Part shown: in pieces, positions 8,130-16,863 of the stretch
How the letters are laid out: each line of letters opens with the position of its first letter
Numbering within the stretch: the first letter of the stretch is position 1
Assembly: GCF_938039205.1 (NCBI RefSeq)
Contig: NZ_CALHVM010000064.1
Coordinates: forward strand, 1 to 47,600
Direction: 5' to 3'
DNA length: 47,600 bases
From: an uncultured Campylobacter sp.
GTDB taxonomy: Bacteria; Campylobacterota; Campylobacteria; Campylobacterales; Campylobacteraceae
Position numbers and translations under genes: made by a program
Notes under the pieces: model-generated
Database searches by the model: none
What the model was told of the DNA's origin: nothing
The model's input: the letters and a program-made list of their open reading frames with translations, nothing else

Positions 8130-8265
8130 TTTTTGTTTAAATTTACGGTTTTTGCGAATTCTTTGCCGCAAGCTTTGCACTTGAAATTTACAAAATAAAC
8201 ATACGAGCGGCTTGCTAAAATTTACGTTTTTATAAAATTTACGGCAATCTCGCAAAAGGAGACAA

Positions 8266-8706
8266 ATGAGTCCGAAAAATCCCGTTTCAAATTTTATTTC
8301 AGCGGGTGATGAGATGCTCGCTTTTTTATCAAATTTGGGCCAAAAGTGGCGTATTAGCGACGACGGAGCGGAGTTTATAGAGCGAAATTTTACTTTTGTC
8401 GGCTCAAAACCGGTTTTGCAAAATTTAAAAGATTATAAAACGGCTGATTATAAAAATTTTACCGATATTAAAAACTTTCTAAACTCAAATCCAAATATCC
8501 AAAGTAAAATTTTAAGCGGCGAGATAAGTTACGTCGGAGACAATCTAAGCGGCACAGGGGTCAAATTTGCCCCCGAGTATTTTTACGATTTTTTAAAATT
8601 TACGGTTGAAAACATCCCAGAGCATCGCTATTTTTGCGCTTCCGAGGCGGGCTGGATTTTACTCGTTGCGATGGAGGGATACGTAGAATTTGGCGTTTTG
8701 GACTAA
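8266..8706 (+). CDS. Hypothetical protein, 146 aa
   Basis: I do not recognise the family. It is a soluble-looking protein with no signal peptide or membrane segment, moderately acidic, with aromatic-rich blocks (KFAPEYFYDFLKF, EAGWILLVAMEGYVEFG). The start is well supported by AAAGGAGA 5-6 nt upstream of the ATG. It stands alone between the palindrome behind hisD and the convergent ankyrin/katA pair. A small immunity-type or phage-related protein is conceivable but nothing in the sequence shows it. Confidence 0.7.
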   Translation: MSPKNPVSNFISAGDEMLAFLSNLGQKWRISDDGAEFIERNFTFVGSKPVLQNLKDYKTADYKNFTDIKNFLNSNPNIQSKILSGEISYVGDNLSGTGVKFAPEYFYDFLKFTVENIPEHRYFCASEAGWILLVAMEGYVEFGVLD

Positions 8707-8835
8707 CGGAGCCTCTAAATTTAACCCTTTACAAGCTTGCTTGATCGACATAAGCCAGCCTTGCTTGGGGTGCTTAAATTGTGCAAATTTGCAAAATACG
8801 TTATCGCCGTCTATCTTGAGCTACCCGCACTAAAG

Positions 8836-8873
8836 TTTCTAAATCCCGCCTTAAATCAGACGGAGTTTAGAAG
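8836..8873. terminator. Candidate bidirectional terminator hairpin
   Basis: TTTCTAAATCCCGCC at 8836-8850 pairs with GACGGAGTTTAGAAG at 8859-8873, with a few mismatches and G-U pairs around an 8-nt loop. It lies between two converging genes (plus gene ending 8706, minus gene ending 8892), as expected of a shared terminator. There is no clear T-tract on either side, so confidence is limited. Confidence 0.4.
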
Positions 8874-8891
8874 GTTGTAAATGAGTCAAAT

Positions 8892-9380
8892 TTAGGCGGT
8901 TTTTGCGCTCTTGTTGCTAAAAATTTCTAAAAACTTAACCGCTAGTTTTTGAAATAGATTTTCTTTTTTACGTTTGCTAAGTAAAAATTTTGCCGTCTCG
9001 CTTCTACCAAACATTACCGCAAAAGCCCAAGGCGTCATGCCTAGCCCATTATTTGCTTCGATATCGGCCCCGGCACCAACTAGCGCTTTTACTACATCTA
9101 AGTGCCCCTTAAACGCAGCACCCGCAAGCGGAGTTTGCCCGCGATCGTTGCGTTCATCTACTCTAGCGTCGTTTGAGAGCAGCATATTTACGGTATTTAG
9201 AGCATTGTTATAACTAGCCAGCATCAAAAGCGTATCGCCTTTGGCTGATTTTAAATTTACGCTAAGCCCCGCCTTTATCATTTTTTCTAGCTCGTCTGCT
9301 TCGTCTTGTCTGGCAAAATCAAGCGCCATGGCGCAAAGTTCGCTATATCTTTGCTCTTCAGCCTGCGTTAAATTTATCAA
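8892..9380 (-). CDS. Ankyrin-repeat protein, catalase partner
   Basis: This 162-residue cytoplasmic protein has about three to four ankyrin repeats, recognisable by GDTLLMLASYNN, GQTPLAGAAFKGHLDVVKALVGAGAD and GMTPWAFAVMFGRSETAKFLL. It starts inside the katA stop (4-bp ATGA overlap) and is therefore translationally coupled to catalase. In C. jejuni the equivalent gene (Cj1386, next to katA) is needed for full catalase activity, apparently for haem supply. The same role is inferred here from synteny. Confidence 0.88.
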   Translation of the reverse strand: MINLTQAEEQRYSELCAMALDFARQDEADELEKMIKAGLSVNLKSAKGDTLLMLASYNNALNTVNMLLSNDARVDERNDRGQTPLAGAAFKGHLDVVKALVGAGADIEANNGLGMTPWAFAVMFGRSETAKFLLSKRKKENLFQKLAVKFLEIFSNKSAKTA

Positions 9381-10813
9381 ATTTTAGCCTTTAGCGCTGC
9401 TTTGACGCCGTTTGCGTACTCTGGAGAGATTTGCTCAAAATGCCCTATCGCGCGCTCTTTTATCGCTTCGCTCACACCAGCCATACTCTCTGCGATATTG
9501 TTAAAAAGCTGTGATTTTTGGCTATCGTTCATTAGTGCAAAAAGCGCTCTAGGTTGCGAGTAATAATCCTGATCCTCGGCTCTATGGTCGTATCTTTGCA
9601 TTGCGCCTTCTAAATTTATATCAGGCTCTAGCAGGCTTCTATCTTCTTTGCCGCCGCCAAAGCTGTTTGGCTCATAGTAGGCCTTGTCGTCGAGTTCATA
9701 CATTCCGTTATTCATCGCACCGCCCACGACGTAGGTGTTTATTTCGCTTATCGGACGATTTACGCTTAGCTGCGCGTAGTGCGTGCCTATGCGGTATCTT
9801 TGAGCGTCCGGATAGCTAAAGATTCTGGCTTGAAGCATTTTATCGGGGCTAAAGCTGATACCAGGGACTATATTTGACGGACTAAATGCGGCTTGCTCTA
9901 CTTCGTTGAAGTAATTTTTAGGGTTTTCATTTAGCGTCATGACGCCAACGTCGATAAGCGGAAATTCCTTATGCGACCATGTTTTGGTTAGATCAAACGG
10001 GTTAAATTTGACGCTTTTTGCTTGATCTTGGGTCATTATTTGGATTTTAAAATCCCAACTTGGAAAATCTCCTTTTTCTATGCTTTCAAAGAGGTCTCTT
10101 TGGTTGCTCTCCCTGTCTTTTGCGATTATTTGCGCGGCTTCATCGTTGGTTAAATTTTTAATGCCTTGACGAGTTTTAAAGTGAAATTTGACCCAAAATC
10201 TCTCATTTTTGTCATTTATAAAGCTATAGGTGTGGCTGCCAAATCCATGCATATGGCGGTAGCTAGCAGGTATGCCGCGGTCGCTCATTAAAATCGTAAC
10301 TTGGTGCATAGTTTCAGGGCTCAAGCTCCAAAAATCCCAAGCGGCTTCGTTTGAGCGTAGATGCGTGCGCGGGTCGCGTTTTTGAGTATGGATGAAATCC
10401 GGGAATTTATACGGGTCTTTGATGAAAAAAATCGGAGTGTTGTTTCCGACTAAGTCCCAGTTGCCCTCTTTTGTGTAAAATTTAATCGCAAAGCCCCTTA
10501 CATCGCGCTCGGCATCAGCCGCTCCGGCCTCTCCGGCTACGGTAGAAAATCTCAGGAACAGTCTCGTTTTCTCGCCTTTTTGCAAGACATTTGCTTTCGT
10601 ATAGCGCGAGATATCGTGCGTGATCTCTAGCGTACCGTACGCAGCGCTACCTTTTGCATGGACGGCTCTTTCAGGGATGCGTTCTCTGTTTTGGTGAGCT
10701 AGTTTTTCAAGTAGTTGATAATCTTGCAGCATTATGCCGCCGCGGCTGCCCGCAGTGAGCGAGTTTTGATTGTCGGCTATCGGATTGCCTGAAGTGGTAG
10801 TTAGTTTTTTCAT
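9377..10813 (-). CDS. katA: Catalase
   Basis: This haem catalase decomposes hydrogen peroxide to water and oxygen. The 478-residue size places it in the small-subunit clade. The distal His is His52 in RAVHAKGSAAYGTLE. The proximal haem Tyr lies in RIFSYPDAQRYRIG. NTPIFFIKDP and RHMHGFGSHT are further hallmark segments. The minus-strand ATG is preceded by AAAAAGGA. The upstream region has a -10 box and AT-rich inverted repeats resembling PerR sites. PerR control of katA is known in C. jejuni and inferred here. It is the first gene of a two-gene operon with the ankyrin protein. Confidence 0.97.
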   Translation of the reverse strand: MKKLTTTSGNPIADNQNSLTAGSRGGIMLQDYQLLEKLAHQNRERIPERAVHAKGSAAYGTLEITHDISRYTKANVLQKGEKTRLFLRFSTVAGEAGAADAERDVRGFAIKFYTKEGNWDLVGNNTPIFFIKDPYKFPDFIHTQKRDPRTHLRSNEAAWDFWSLSPETMHQVTILMSDRGIPASYRHMHGFGSHTYSFINDKNERFWVKFHFKTRQGIKNLTNDEAAQIIAKDRESNQRDLFESIEKGDFPSWDFKIQIMTQDQAKSVKFNPFDLTKTWSHKEFPLIDVGVMTLNENPKNYFNEVEQAAFSPSNIVPGISFSPDKMLQARIFSYPDAQRYRIGTHYAQLSVNRPISEINTYVVGGAMNNGMYELDDKAYYEPNSFGGGKEDRSLLEPDINLEGAMQRYDHRAEDQDYYSQPRALFALMNDSQKSQLFNNIAESMAGVSEAIKERAIGHFEQISPEYANGVKAALKAKI

Positions 10814-10848
10814 ATTTTTTCCTTTTTAATAAAAATTGTTATTTCGGA

Positions 10849-10854
10849 ATTATA
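10849..10854 (-). promoter_or_regulatory. katA -10 element
   Basis: On the minus strand this reads TATAAT, about 35 bp upstream of the katA start codon, inside a very AT-rich leader. It is the best -10 match in the region. Confidence 0.5.
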
Positions 10855-10881
10855 CTTATTTAGAATAAAATTTTTCTTAAA

Positions 10882-10896
10882 TAATAAAAATTATTA
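10882..10896. promoter_or_regulatory. PerR/Fur-like inverted repeat upstream of katA
   Basis: TAATAA-AAA-TTATTA is a perfect 6-3-6 inverted repeat about 30 bp upstream of the -10 box. It is similar in character to the AT-rich PerR/Fur boxes of Campylobacter. Because the region is almost pure A/T, chance is a real alternative. Confidence 0.35.
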
Positions 10897-11037
10897 GTAG
10901 AAAAATTTTTAAAATTATGGATATTGGAAAATTAACTGCATTTTGGCGATAAATTTGCGATTCAATATTTTAAAATTTGACTTATTTTCTTTTTGGATAG
11001 GTTGAGAGAGGTTTATGGATATCGGCGAAAAAGAAAT

Positions 11038-11172
11038 ATGATAAAATCACAAAAGTCTAAATTTAATCCTAGTGATTTTAAAAGTATACATAGTAGAGCA
11101 TTTTGCTTCATTGATGACGTAAAAGTCTATGCTGTTGTATCAAGCGGCGCTATGGTGTGGGTTAATGGCTAG
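11038..11172 (+). pseudogene. Remnant of a DKNYY-type protein (44 codons)
   Basis: The short frame reads FCFIDDVKVYAVVSSGAMVWVNG before a TAG. This matches the beginning of the exported part of the intact downstream protein (FFYVKDGKVYALVPSGGKFELIG). It lacks the N-terminal membrane helix and everything after the first repeat. I read it as a decayed extra copy of the tandem family at 11570-14538. The match is short, so the call is moderate. Confidence 0.45.
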
Positions 11173-11192
11173 CTTGTGGTGGAGACGGTTAT

Positions 11193-11497
11193 TTGTTTTG
11201 GTTGGTTTTATTAGCTACCGGAGTTGCCGAGCTAAACGAGGGGCTTAGTGATCCTATATTCTCATCGCAAAAAACAGCGAAGAGTCAGGGCTTTCTGCAA
11301 GGCTTAAAAATTTATTTTATTTGCTTGTTGCCTTGTATCTTTGTTTTCTTGCTTTGGGAGTTATCTATTATGGGTTCACGTTGGAATTTAGCATTTATAG
11401 GCTTTTTGTTATGTTAGCAGCCACTTGTTTTCTATTTTGGATGGGCAAATCTGCATATATTAGGTTTTTGATATTTAGATATTTTATATTTGGATAG
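11193..11497 (+). pseudogene. Small membrane protein interrupted by a frameshift
   Basis: A first frame (TTG 11193 to 11417, 74 aa) has hydrophobic segments FWLVLLATGV and IYFICLLPCIFVFLLWELS and ends RWNLAFIGFLLC. A second frame (ATG 11411 to 11497, 28 aa) continues LAATCFLFWMGKSAYIRFLIF. The two halves join into one plausible third membrane helix, so a single shift near 11411 most likely split an original three-helix protein. The family is not recognised. It lies between a DKNYY remnant and the intact DKNYY genes, in an area that looks decayed. A genuine short first-frame protein is an alternative. Confidence 0.4.
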
Positions 11498-11569
11498 AAC
11501 TTTGAAATTTAAATGTATGAGGTTTTGCGGCTTGATGAGGTCGCTAAATTTGTTTGAAATGGGGCTAAA

Positions 11570-13084
11570 ATGCTAAAAAAACATCCGCTAATCTCTGTAG
11601 TGATCGCTATTGTTGTGATATTTTTTGCTACCTACTTTTTTATCTTTGGGTTAGTTTCTATTTTAGATGACGACATTGGCGATAGTAAAGAGCTAAATAA
11701 TAGCTTTTTTTACGTCAAAGATGGCAAGGTCTATGCCTTGGTGCCAAGCGGCGGTAAATTTGAGCTAATAGGCGTGAGGGCCAGTAAATTTAGATACATC
11801 GACACTGGCAAATACGACAACAGAAACGTTGGCGCAAGCGATGAAGCTGTATATTGCGGTAATCTCGTGATGAGTGGGCTTAGCCCTAAGAGCGTTAGAG
11901 CGCTTGGCAATGGCTACTTTGGCGATGGCAAGATAACATATTTTTGCGATAGCGAAAGCGAGACAAACCTCGAAATATCCGCATTTAAAGAGTTTTGGGA
12001 CATCGTCTCACACAAAATGTTTAACACCCCAAAAGCGCAAACTCATATCTATAAATTTAGGCAGGTTGATAACGCAAATTTAGCAGCGATCTTGGGCTTT
12101 GGCTACGCAAGCGACGGAGTAAAAGTCTATCATGAGGGCAAAGAGCTAGAGGGCGCAAATGCCAGCAAAATGCGTTATATCGAGCAGATATCTGGCAGAA
12201 AGAGCGTGCATTTTACGACTGACGGAGAAAATGTCTATTATGACAGCTCAAAGCTAGGGATCAAATTTAGCCCACAAATGCGTGATATTGGCGAGATATG
12301 GCGCATTCACTATCTTTATGAGCCAAATTCTGGCATGGTCTATGCAAATGATCATGAATTTGACCCAAAATTTGCCCCATACGAGCCACTTTTTAACCTA
12401 AAAGATGAGCACTCCTATCATGCGCTTTTTCGTGGTAAAGGCGGTATATATCACTGGGAGCGAAAGTGGCAGTGGTATAACAGCATAGATGAGGGCGAGT
12501 TTGTAAGAGACGGAGATGATCCATTTAAAGGCGAGATAACGCCGCTATATGGTGACGTGGTGATAAGTGATGGCAAGACATATTTTCTAAAAACCTATGA
12601 AATTTGGCACAACACGAAAAATGATCACAGCCTAAGCTCACGCCACACGTGTATAGTTAAGCTTGATACAAAAGAGCAGTGGCGAAAGATAGGTCTTGTA
12701 AGAAACGATAGCTACGGAGCGGTCTATGCAAACGGCGATAAGACATATTATCTCGATAACGTCGGCTACGGTTGGCGTTTTAACAGCAGTGTTTATGATA
12801 TAAACGACCTTGGCGTGGTTGAAATTCTCACTCGTCCTTATGGCCCAAATGTTAAGAATTTAAAACTTGAAGAGATAGTAAAAATGGTAGATCAAGGCGC
12901 TATGACGCCAGCTGAGGGTGAGGTGGTGATCGATGCGATAAGCGACTTTGATGATTACTCGCAAAAATATGCCTACTGGATATTTTTTGCCATTGCATTT
13001 GTAGCCTCGGTAGTTGGCGCCATTTTTAAAAATAAAAAACAAGCAAAAAAGCTTAAAAAAAGGGTAGATGATTATAGATTATGA
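11570..13084 (+). CDS. DKNYY-type repeat protein, membrane-anchored (paralogue 1)
   Basis: The protein has 504 residues, an N-terminal membrane helix (about 8-33) and a C-terminal one (about 470-490) followed by a Lys-rich tail. Between them lie repeated units of the form SDGKxVYY.g..L.ga..s..YI (for example YASDGVKVYHEGKEL, FTTDGENVYYDSSKL, ISDGKTYFLKTYE). These match the DKNYY repeat family, which has no established function. The bulk is probably periplasmic. Its stop overlaps the start of a clear paralogue at 13081. Codon use is somewhat more AT-rich than the surrounding housekeeping genes. Transfer or recent duplication is inferred. Confidence 0.75.
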   Translation: MLKKHPLISVVIAIVVIFFATYFFIFGLVSILDDDIGDSKELNNSFFYVKDGKVYALVPSGGKFELIGVRASKFRYIDTGKYDNRNVGASDEAVYCGNLVMSGLSPKSVRALGNGYFGDGKITYFCDSESETNLEISAFKEFWDIVSHKMFNTPKAQTHIYKFRQVDNANLAAILGFGYASDGVKVYHEGKELEGANASKMRYIEQISGRKSVHFTTDGENVYYDSSKLGIKFSPQMRDIGEIWRIHYLYEPNSGMVYANDHEFDPKFAPYEPLFNLKDEHSYHALFRGKGGIYHWERKWQWYNSIDEGEFVRDGDDPFKGEITPLYGDVVISDGKTYFLKTYEIWHNTKNDHSLSSRHTCIVKLDTKEQWRKIGLVRNDSYGAVYANGDKTYYLDNVGYGWRFNSSVYDINDLGVVEILTRPYGPNVKNLKLEEIVKMVDQGAMTPAEGEVVIDAISDFDDYSQKYAYWIFFAIAFVASVVGAIFKNKKQAKKLKKRVDDYRL

Positions 13085-14538
13085 GAAAAATTGCTATTAG
13101 ATTTATTTATTTTTTAGTCATTTTGACGCTACTTTTTGTTTTGGCGATGCTTTATCTTTGGCATGAGGGAGAGTATCAAAGAGGCTTTGCAAACATAGAT
13201 AGTAGCGAGTTTTACCGCTCACCTGAGGGTAAAATTTACATTCAAATTTCAGGCAGCGGCAAGTATGAGCTAAAAGGCATTGATGAGGCTAGTTTTAGGG
13301 TCTTAAAGCTAGAACACGCATATGACTACTCAAACGTGGCGGCTGATAAAAACAGTGTCTATTGCGCTAGAGAAATTTTGCCTGGCCTTGATCCAAAGAG
13401 CGCCAAAGTGCTTGGCAATGGCTATATAAGTGACGGCAAGATAAGCTATTATTGCAGCTCTAGAAGCGAGAAAAAGGCGGGATTTAATGAATTTATCGCC
13501 GTTATGAAAAGCGTCGCTCACGTCTTTATAAAAAGCTACGATGATAGCTCATATTTTTATAGGACAAAGCTAGTTGAAAGTGCAAATTTAGAGCCTATAT
13601 TTGACGCTGGCTTTGCAAGAGATGGTGGCACGCTTTACTACAAGGGCGAAAAGCTTGACGCACAACCTAGCGAGCTAAGATATATCACGGCAGAAAACGG
13701 CGCTGCTAGCGGATACTACACAGATGGCAAAAGCTTATTTTTAGGCTTTTATAAGCTTGATACGAGCTACACAGATGAGGTGCGCCAGATATGCTACGAC
13801 TCAAAGCACTATATAGAATATCTTTTTGAGCCAAAAAGTGGGGCGGCGTTTGCAAATGAGCGTAAATTTAGCGCTCAAAATATGCCTTATAGCGCCATTT
13901 ACAGCGTGGATAACGTGCACTCGTTTTGGCCTCTTTTTGCCAGCAAAGATGGAATTTACTTTTGGGATAGCACGAAAAACAAACAAGCTAAAATTTCAGA
14001 CTACCAGCTAAAAGGCGAGCTAAAAAGGCTCTATGCTGACGTTTTTGTAGATGAAAATTCAGCGTATTTTTTGCAGCAAGGCGAAGAGTGGCAGCGCTCA
14101 AAGCACGGCAGGCACTTAGTGGCGCAAACAGTCTCTTTATATAAATTTGCCCCAAATAGCTCTTGGCGTGAGATAGGGCTGGTAAAAGATGGCGAGTATG
14201 GCGCTGTATATGCAAACGGCGATAAGCTCTATTTTTTTAGCAAGATAAAGCCATTTTATGGCATAAAACATAGTGTTTATGAGGTGGTTGATCTTGGAGC
14301 GGTTGAAATTTTAACCAGACCGCCGCACTTTCAGGGCAAAAAGCTAGAGGCAAAAGATATTTACGAGTTTATAAAAAGCGGCGCGCTAGTACCTGCTAGC
14401 GGCGAGGAGGTGGCGATATCTCGCATCGAGGTAGAAAAGCCGACCATTATCCTTTACGTCACGTTTGGTATCGTTTTTATTCTCGCGATCATCTTTGGAG
14501 TCACAAAAGCTAAAAGCGCGAAAATAGACTACAGATAA
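13081..14538 (+). CDS. DKNYY-type repeat protein, membrane-anchored (paralogue 2)
   Basis: This 485-residue paralogue of the preceding gene has the same plan: an N-terminal helix (about 7-28), repeats with tyrosine-rich SDGK motifs (NGYISDGKISYYC, YYTDGKSLFLGFYKL, YANGDKLYFF), and a C-terminal helix (about 455-475). Equivalent blocks such as GEYGAVYANGDKLYF and VEILTRP occur in both proteins. The start overlaps the previous stop by 4 bp (ATGA), so the pair is co-translated. The function is unknown. Tandem copies plus the upstream remnant suggest repeated duplication. Confidence 0.75.
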   Translation: MRKIAIRFIYFLVILTLLFVLAMLYLWHEGEYQRGFANIDSSEFYRSPEGKIYIQISGSGKYELKGIDEASFRVLKLEHAYDYSNVAADKNSVYCAREILPGLDPKSAKVLGNGYISDGKISYYCSSRSEKKAGFNEFIAVMKSVAHVFIKSYDDSSYFYRTKLVESANLEPIFDAGFARDGGTLYYKGEKLDAQPSELRYITAENGAASGYYTDGKSLFLGFYKLDTSYTDEVRQICYDSKHYIEYLFEPKSGAAFANERKFSAQNMPYSAIYSVDNVHSFWPLFASKDGIYFWDSTKNKQAKISDYQLKGELKRLYADVFVDENSAYFLQQGEEWQRSKHGRHLVAQTVSLYKFAPNSSWREIGLVKDGEYGAVYANGDKLYFFSKIKPFYGIKHSVYEVVDLGAVEILTRPPHFQGKKLEAKDIYEFIKSGALVPASGEEVAISRIEVEKPTIILYVTFGIVFILAIIFGVTKAKSAKIDYR

Positions 14539-14577
14539 ATTTAGTGTAAATTTTTTCAAAACGCCTTTTTGCAGTGG

Positions 14578-14637
14578 TTTACTCCTTAAATTTAGCCAAA
14601 AACTTAAGGAGTAAATTTGACCTATTTACTCTTTTTT
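14578..14637 (+). promoter_or_regulatory. Attenuator-like leader: two mutually exclusive hairpins before the BCCT gene
   Basis: Hairpin A is TTTACTCCTTAA (14578-14589) with TTAAGGAGTAAA (14604-14615), 12 perfect base pairs. Hairpin B is GAGTAAAT (14609-14616) with ATTTACTC (14624-14631), followed directly by six T (14632-14637), the form of an intrinsic terminator. Both need 14609-14615, so they exclude each other. This could be an attenuator for the transporter gene or simply the terminator of the DKNYY operon with a fortuitous second stem. Confidence 0.55.
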
Positions 14638-14658
14638 GTTATTTTAAAAGGAAGATGA
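14617..14658 (+). CDS. Possible 13-residue leader peptide
   Basis: AAGGAG at 14606-14611 precedes a TTG at 14617 by 5 nt. The frame encodes a hydrophobic 13-mer (TYLLFFVILKGR after the start) and stops at 14658, 21 bp before the BCCT start. Its ribosome site lies inside hairpin A, so folding would hide it. No comparative evidence is available, and it could be chance. Confidence 0.2.
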   Translation: MTYLLFFVILKGR

Positions 14659-14679
14659 AATTTACAAAAAAGGAGAAAA

Positions 14680-16617
14680 ATGATCAAATTTCAAAAGTCG
14701 AAATTTAACAATTCGGTATTTATCCCATCGCTTGTTGTCATATTTTTAATAACGGCATTTGCAGCAATATTTCCAAATTTCTCAAATGAGTTTTTTAAAG
14801 GTATGCAAAACTACATCGCGGCCAAATTTGGCTGGTTTTACATCCTGACCGTCGCCGTCATACTTCTAAGCATCATTATCCTTGGCTTTAGCAAGCTTGG
14901 CGAGATCAAGCTCGGAGCCGATCACGTAAAGCCGGAGCACAAAAATATCTCGTGGTTTTCTATGCTTTTTGCCGCCGGCATGGGCATTGGACTTGTGTTT
15001 TTTGGCGTGGCCGAGCCGCTCATGCACTATCTAAATCCGCCGCTCGGCGACGCGCAAACTATCGCAGCGCAAAAGCTTGCGATGAATATCACCTTCTTTC
15101 ACTGGGGTATGGGCGCATGGTCAGTCTATGCTATCGTGGCGTTAATTCTCGCCTTTTTCTCGTATAGACACGGCTTGCCGCTCACGCTTAGATCGGCGTT
15201 TTATCCGATAATCGGAGATAAAATTTACGGCAAGATCGGCAACGCTATCGACACATTTGCCGTCGTAGCGACGCTTTTTGGCGTAGCGACCTCGCTAGGA
15301 TACGGCGTACTTCAGGTAAATGCCGGCCTTACGCACGTTTTTGGCCTGCCGACCATGCATATTACGCTTCTAATAGTGCTTTGTTTTGCAGCGACCATCT
15401 CGGCGGCTAGCGGCGTTGATAAGGGGATTAAAATTTTATCAAACGCAAACATTGCGCTAGCTATATGTTTTATGTTTTTGATACTATTTTTGGGCGATAC
15501 GACGCAGCTTTTAAAGTCGTTTGTGCAAAACAGCGGCGACTACGTATCGACGCTTATTTCAAACACCTTTAACCTCTACGCCTACGAGAGGCAAAACGAG
15601 AGCTGGCTTGGCGGTTGGACGCTGCTATACTGGGCTTGGTGGCTATCTTGGTCGCCGTTTGTGGGGCTGTTTATTGCCAAAATTTCAAAGGGCAGGACGA
15701 TAAGAGAATTTGTGATCGGCGTGCTTTTCGTGCCAACCGGCTTTACATTTGCCTGGATGAGCTTTTTTGGCAACTCGGCGATTGCGCTTGTGCAAAGTGG
15801 ATTTAGCGAGCTTGCGACGACCGTAAATTCCGACTCGGCTTCGGCGCTTTTTATGTTTTTAGAAAAATTTAGCTTTTCAGGCGTGCTAAGCACGATCGCG
15901 GTCTTTATGATCGTCATATTTTTCGTCACTTCGGCCGATTCAGCGGCGATAGTTATGAACATGCTTTGCTCAAACGGCAAGGATGATACGCCGGTTTGGC
16001 AAAAGGTCTTTTGGGGCGTTACAGTGGGCGTCGTGGCGGCATTTTTGATGCTAGCTGGCGGTCTTGGCTCGCTTCAAGCACTTACGATAACTACGGCGTT
16101 GCCATTTGCCATAGTGCTACTTGGCGCCATTTACGGGCTATTTAAGGCGCTTCGCGTGGATATAACCAAAAAAGAGACAAATAACTTTAATAATATGCCT
16201 CTTAGCGATCTTTCAAAGCCTTGGCAAGAGCGACTAAGCGCGATCATCACGCTACCTAGCAAAAAAGACGGCAGTAAATTTCTAAACGAAGTCGTGCTAA
16301 AAGCCTTTAACGAGTTAAAAGATGAATTTGCCAAAAACGGCCTTGAGGCAAATGTAACAAAAGCTGAAAATTTCGTAAATTTAAACGTCGGGCTTGGCGA
16401 TGAGATGGACTTTAGATATGGCGTATATCTCACCAAAAGCCAGAGCCCGGACTACACGAGGGAGCTTGAGGGCGACGATCTTTACTACAGAGCCGAGGTC
16501 TATCTAAAAGAGGGCGGCCAGGACTACGATGTGCTTGGTTGGAGCGAGGCCACGCTGATAAACGACGTCATCGAGCAATACCGTAAACATATGCAGTTTT
16601 TGCATATAGTTAGGTAA
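14680..16617 (+). CDS. BCCT-family betaine/choline/carnitine-type transporter
   Basis: This is a 12-helix inner-membrane symporter for quaternary ammonium osmolytes. Family signatures are AAGMGIGLVFFGVAEP (about 97-112), FFHWGMGAWSVYA (about 138-150) and the Trp-rich WTLLYWAWWLSWSPFVGLFIAKISKGRTIREF in helix 8. The 645-residue length includes a cytoplasmic C-terminal domain of about 150 residues after the last helix, as in BetT-like members, where it senses osmolarity. AAAAGGAG stands 5 nt before the ATG. The substrate (betaine or choline) cannot be fixed from sequence alone. An attenuator-like leader lies upstream. Confidence 0.9.
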   Translation: MIKFQKSKFNNSVFIPSLVVIFLITAFAAIFPNFSNEFFKGMQNYIAAKFGWFYILTVAVILLSIIILGFSKLGEIKLGADHVKPEHKNISWFSMLFAAGMGIGLVFFGVAEPLMHYLNPPLGDAQTIAAQKLAMNITFFHWGMGAWSVYAIVALILAFFSYRHGLPLTLRSAFYPIIGDKIYGKIGNAIDTFAVVATLFGVATSLGYGVLQVNAGLTHVFGLPTMHITLLIVLCFAATISAASGVDKGIKILSNANIALAICFMFLILFLGDTTQLLKSFVQNSGDYVSTLISNTFNLYAYERQNESWLGGWTLLYWAWWLSWSPFVGLFIAKISKGRTIREFVIGVLFVPTGFTFAWMSFFGNSAIALVQSGFSELATTVNSDSASALFMFLEKFSFSGVLSTIAVFMIVIFFVTSADSAAIVMNMLCSNGKDDTPVWQKVFWGVTVGVVAAFLMLAGGLGSLQALTITTALPFAIVLLGAIYGLFKALRVDITKKETNNFNNMPLSDLSKPWQERLSAIITLPSKKDGSKFLNEVVLKAFNELKDEFAKNGLEANVTKAENFVNLNVGLGDEMDFRYGVYLTKSQSPDYTRELEGDDLYYRAEVYLKEGGQDYDVLGWSEATLINDVIEQYRKHMQFLHIVR

Positions 16618-16698
16618 ATTTGCTCTAAAATTTGCAAATTTGGACGCGTTTGTGCGGACGGCTTTTTTGCGGCTATTTATTGCAAATTTGAGCTTGAG

Positions 16699-16731
16699 GC
16701 GCTGCCGGTTTAAGTTAAAATCGGCAGACGC
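16699..16731. other. GC-rich hairpin between the two transporters
   Basis: GCGCTGCCG pairs with CGGCAG-A-CGC (one bulged A) around a 14-nt AT-rich loop. It lies in the 246-bp gap between the BCCT and NSS genes. With no T-tract after it, it may be a weak terminator or only a structural element. I see no gene in the rest of the gap. Confidence 0.35.
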
Positions 16732-16834
16732 AGATTAAATTTACCCGTGCATTTGGGTTTAGATACTTCACATCGGTCGTAAAAGTTACGCGCCCAAATC
16801 GCCCGCCGCTAGCAAATTTTAATCAATTTTTTTA

Positions 16835-16840
16835 TATAAT
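16835..16840 (+). promoter_or_regulatory. -10 element of the NSS transporter gene
   Basis: TATAAT is preceded by a T-rich run, which is typical of Campylobacter sigma-70 promoters. AAAAGGG (16854-16860) and the ATG at 16864 follow. Confidence 0.6.
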
Positions 16841-16863
16841 TTCCCGTTTTATTAAAAGGGTTT

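Noticed and set aside
8707..8835. Cys-containing plus-strand frame (QPCLGCLNCANL)
   Set aside because: It is short, without start codon or ribosome site, and lies between converging genes. Chance is the simplest reading.
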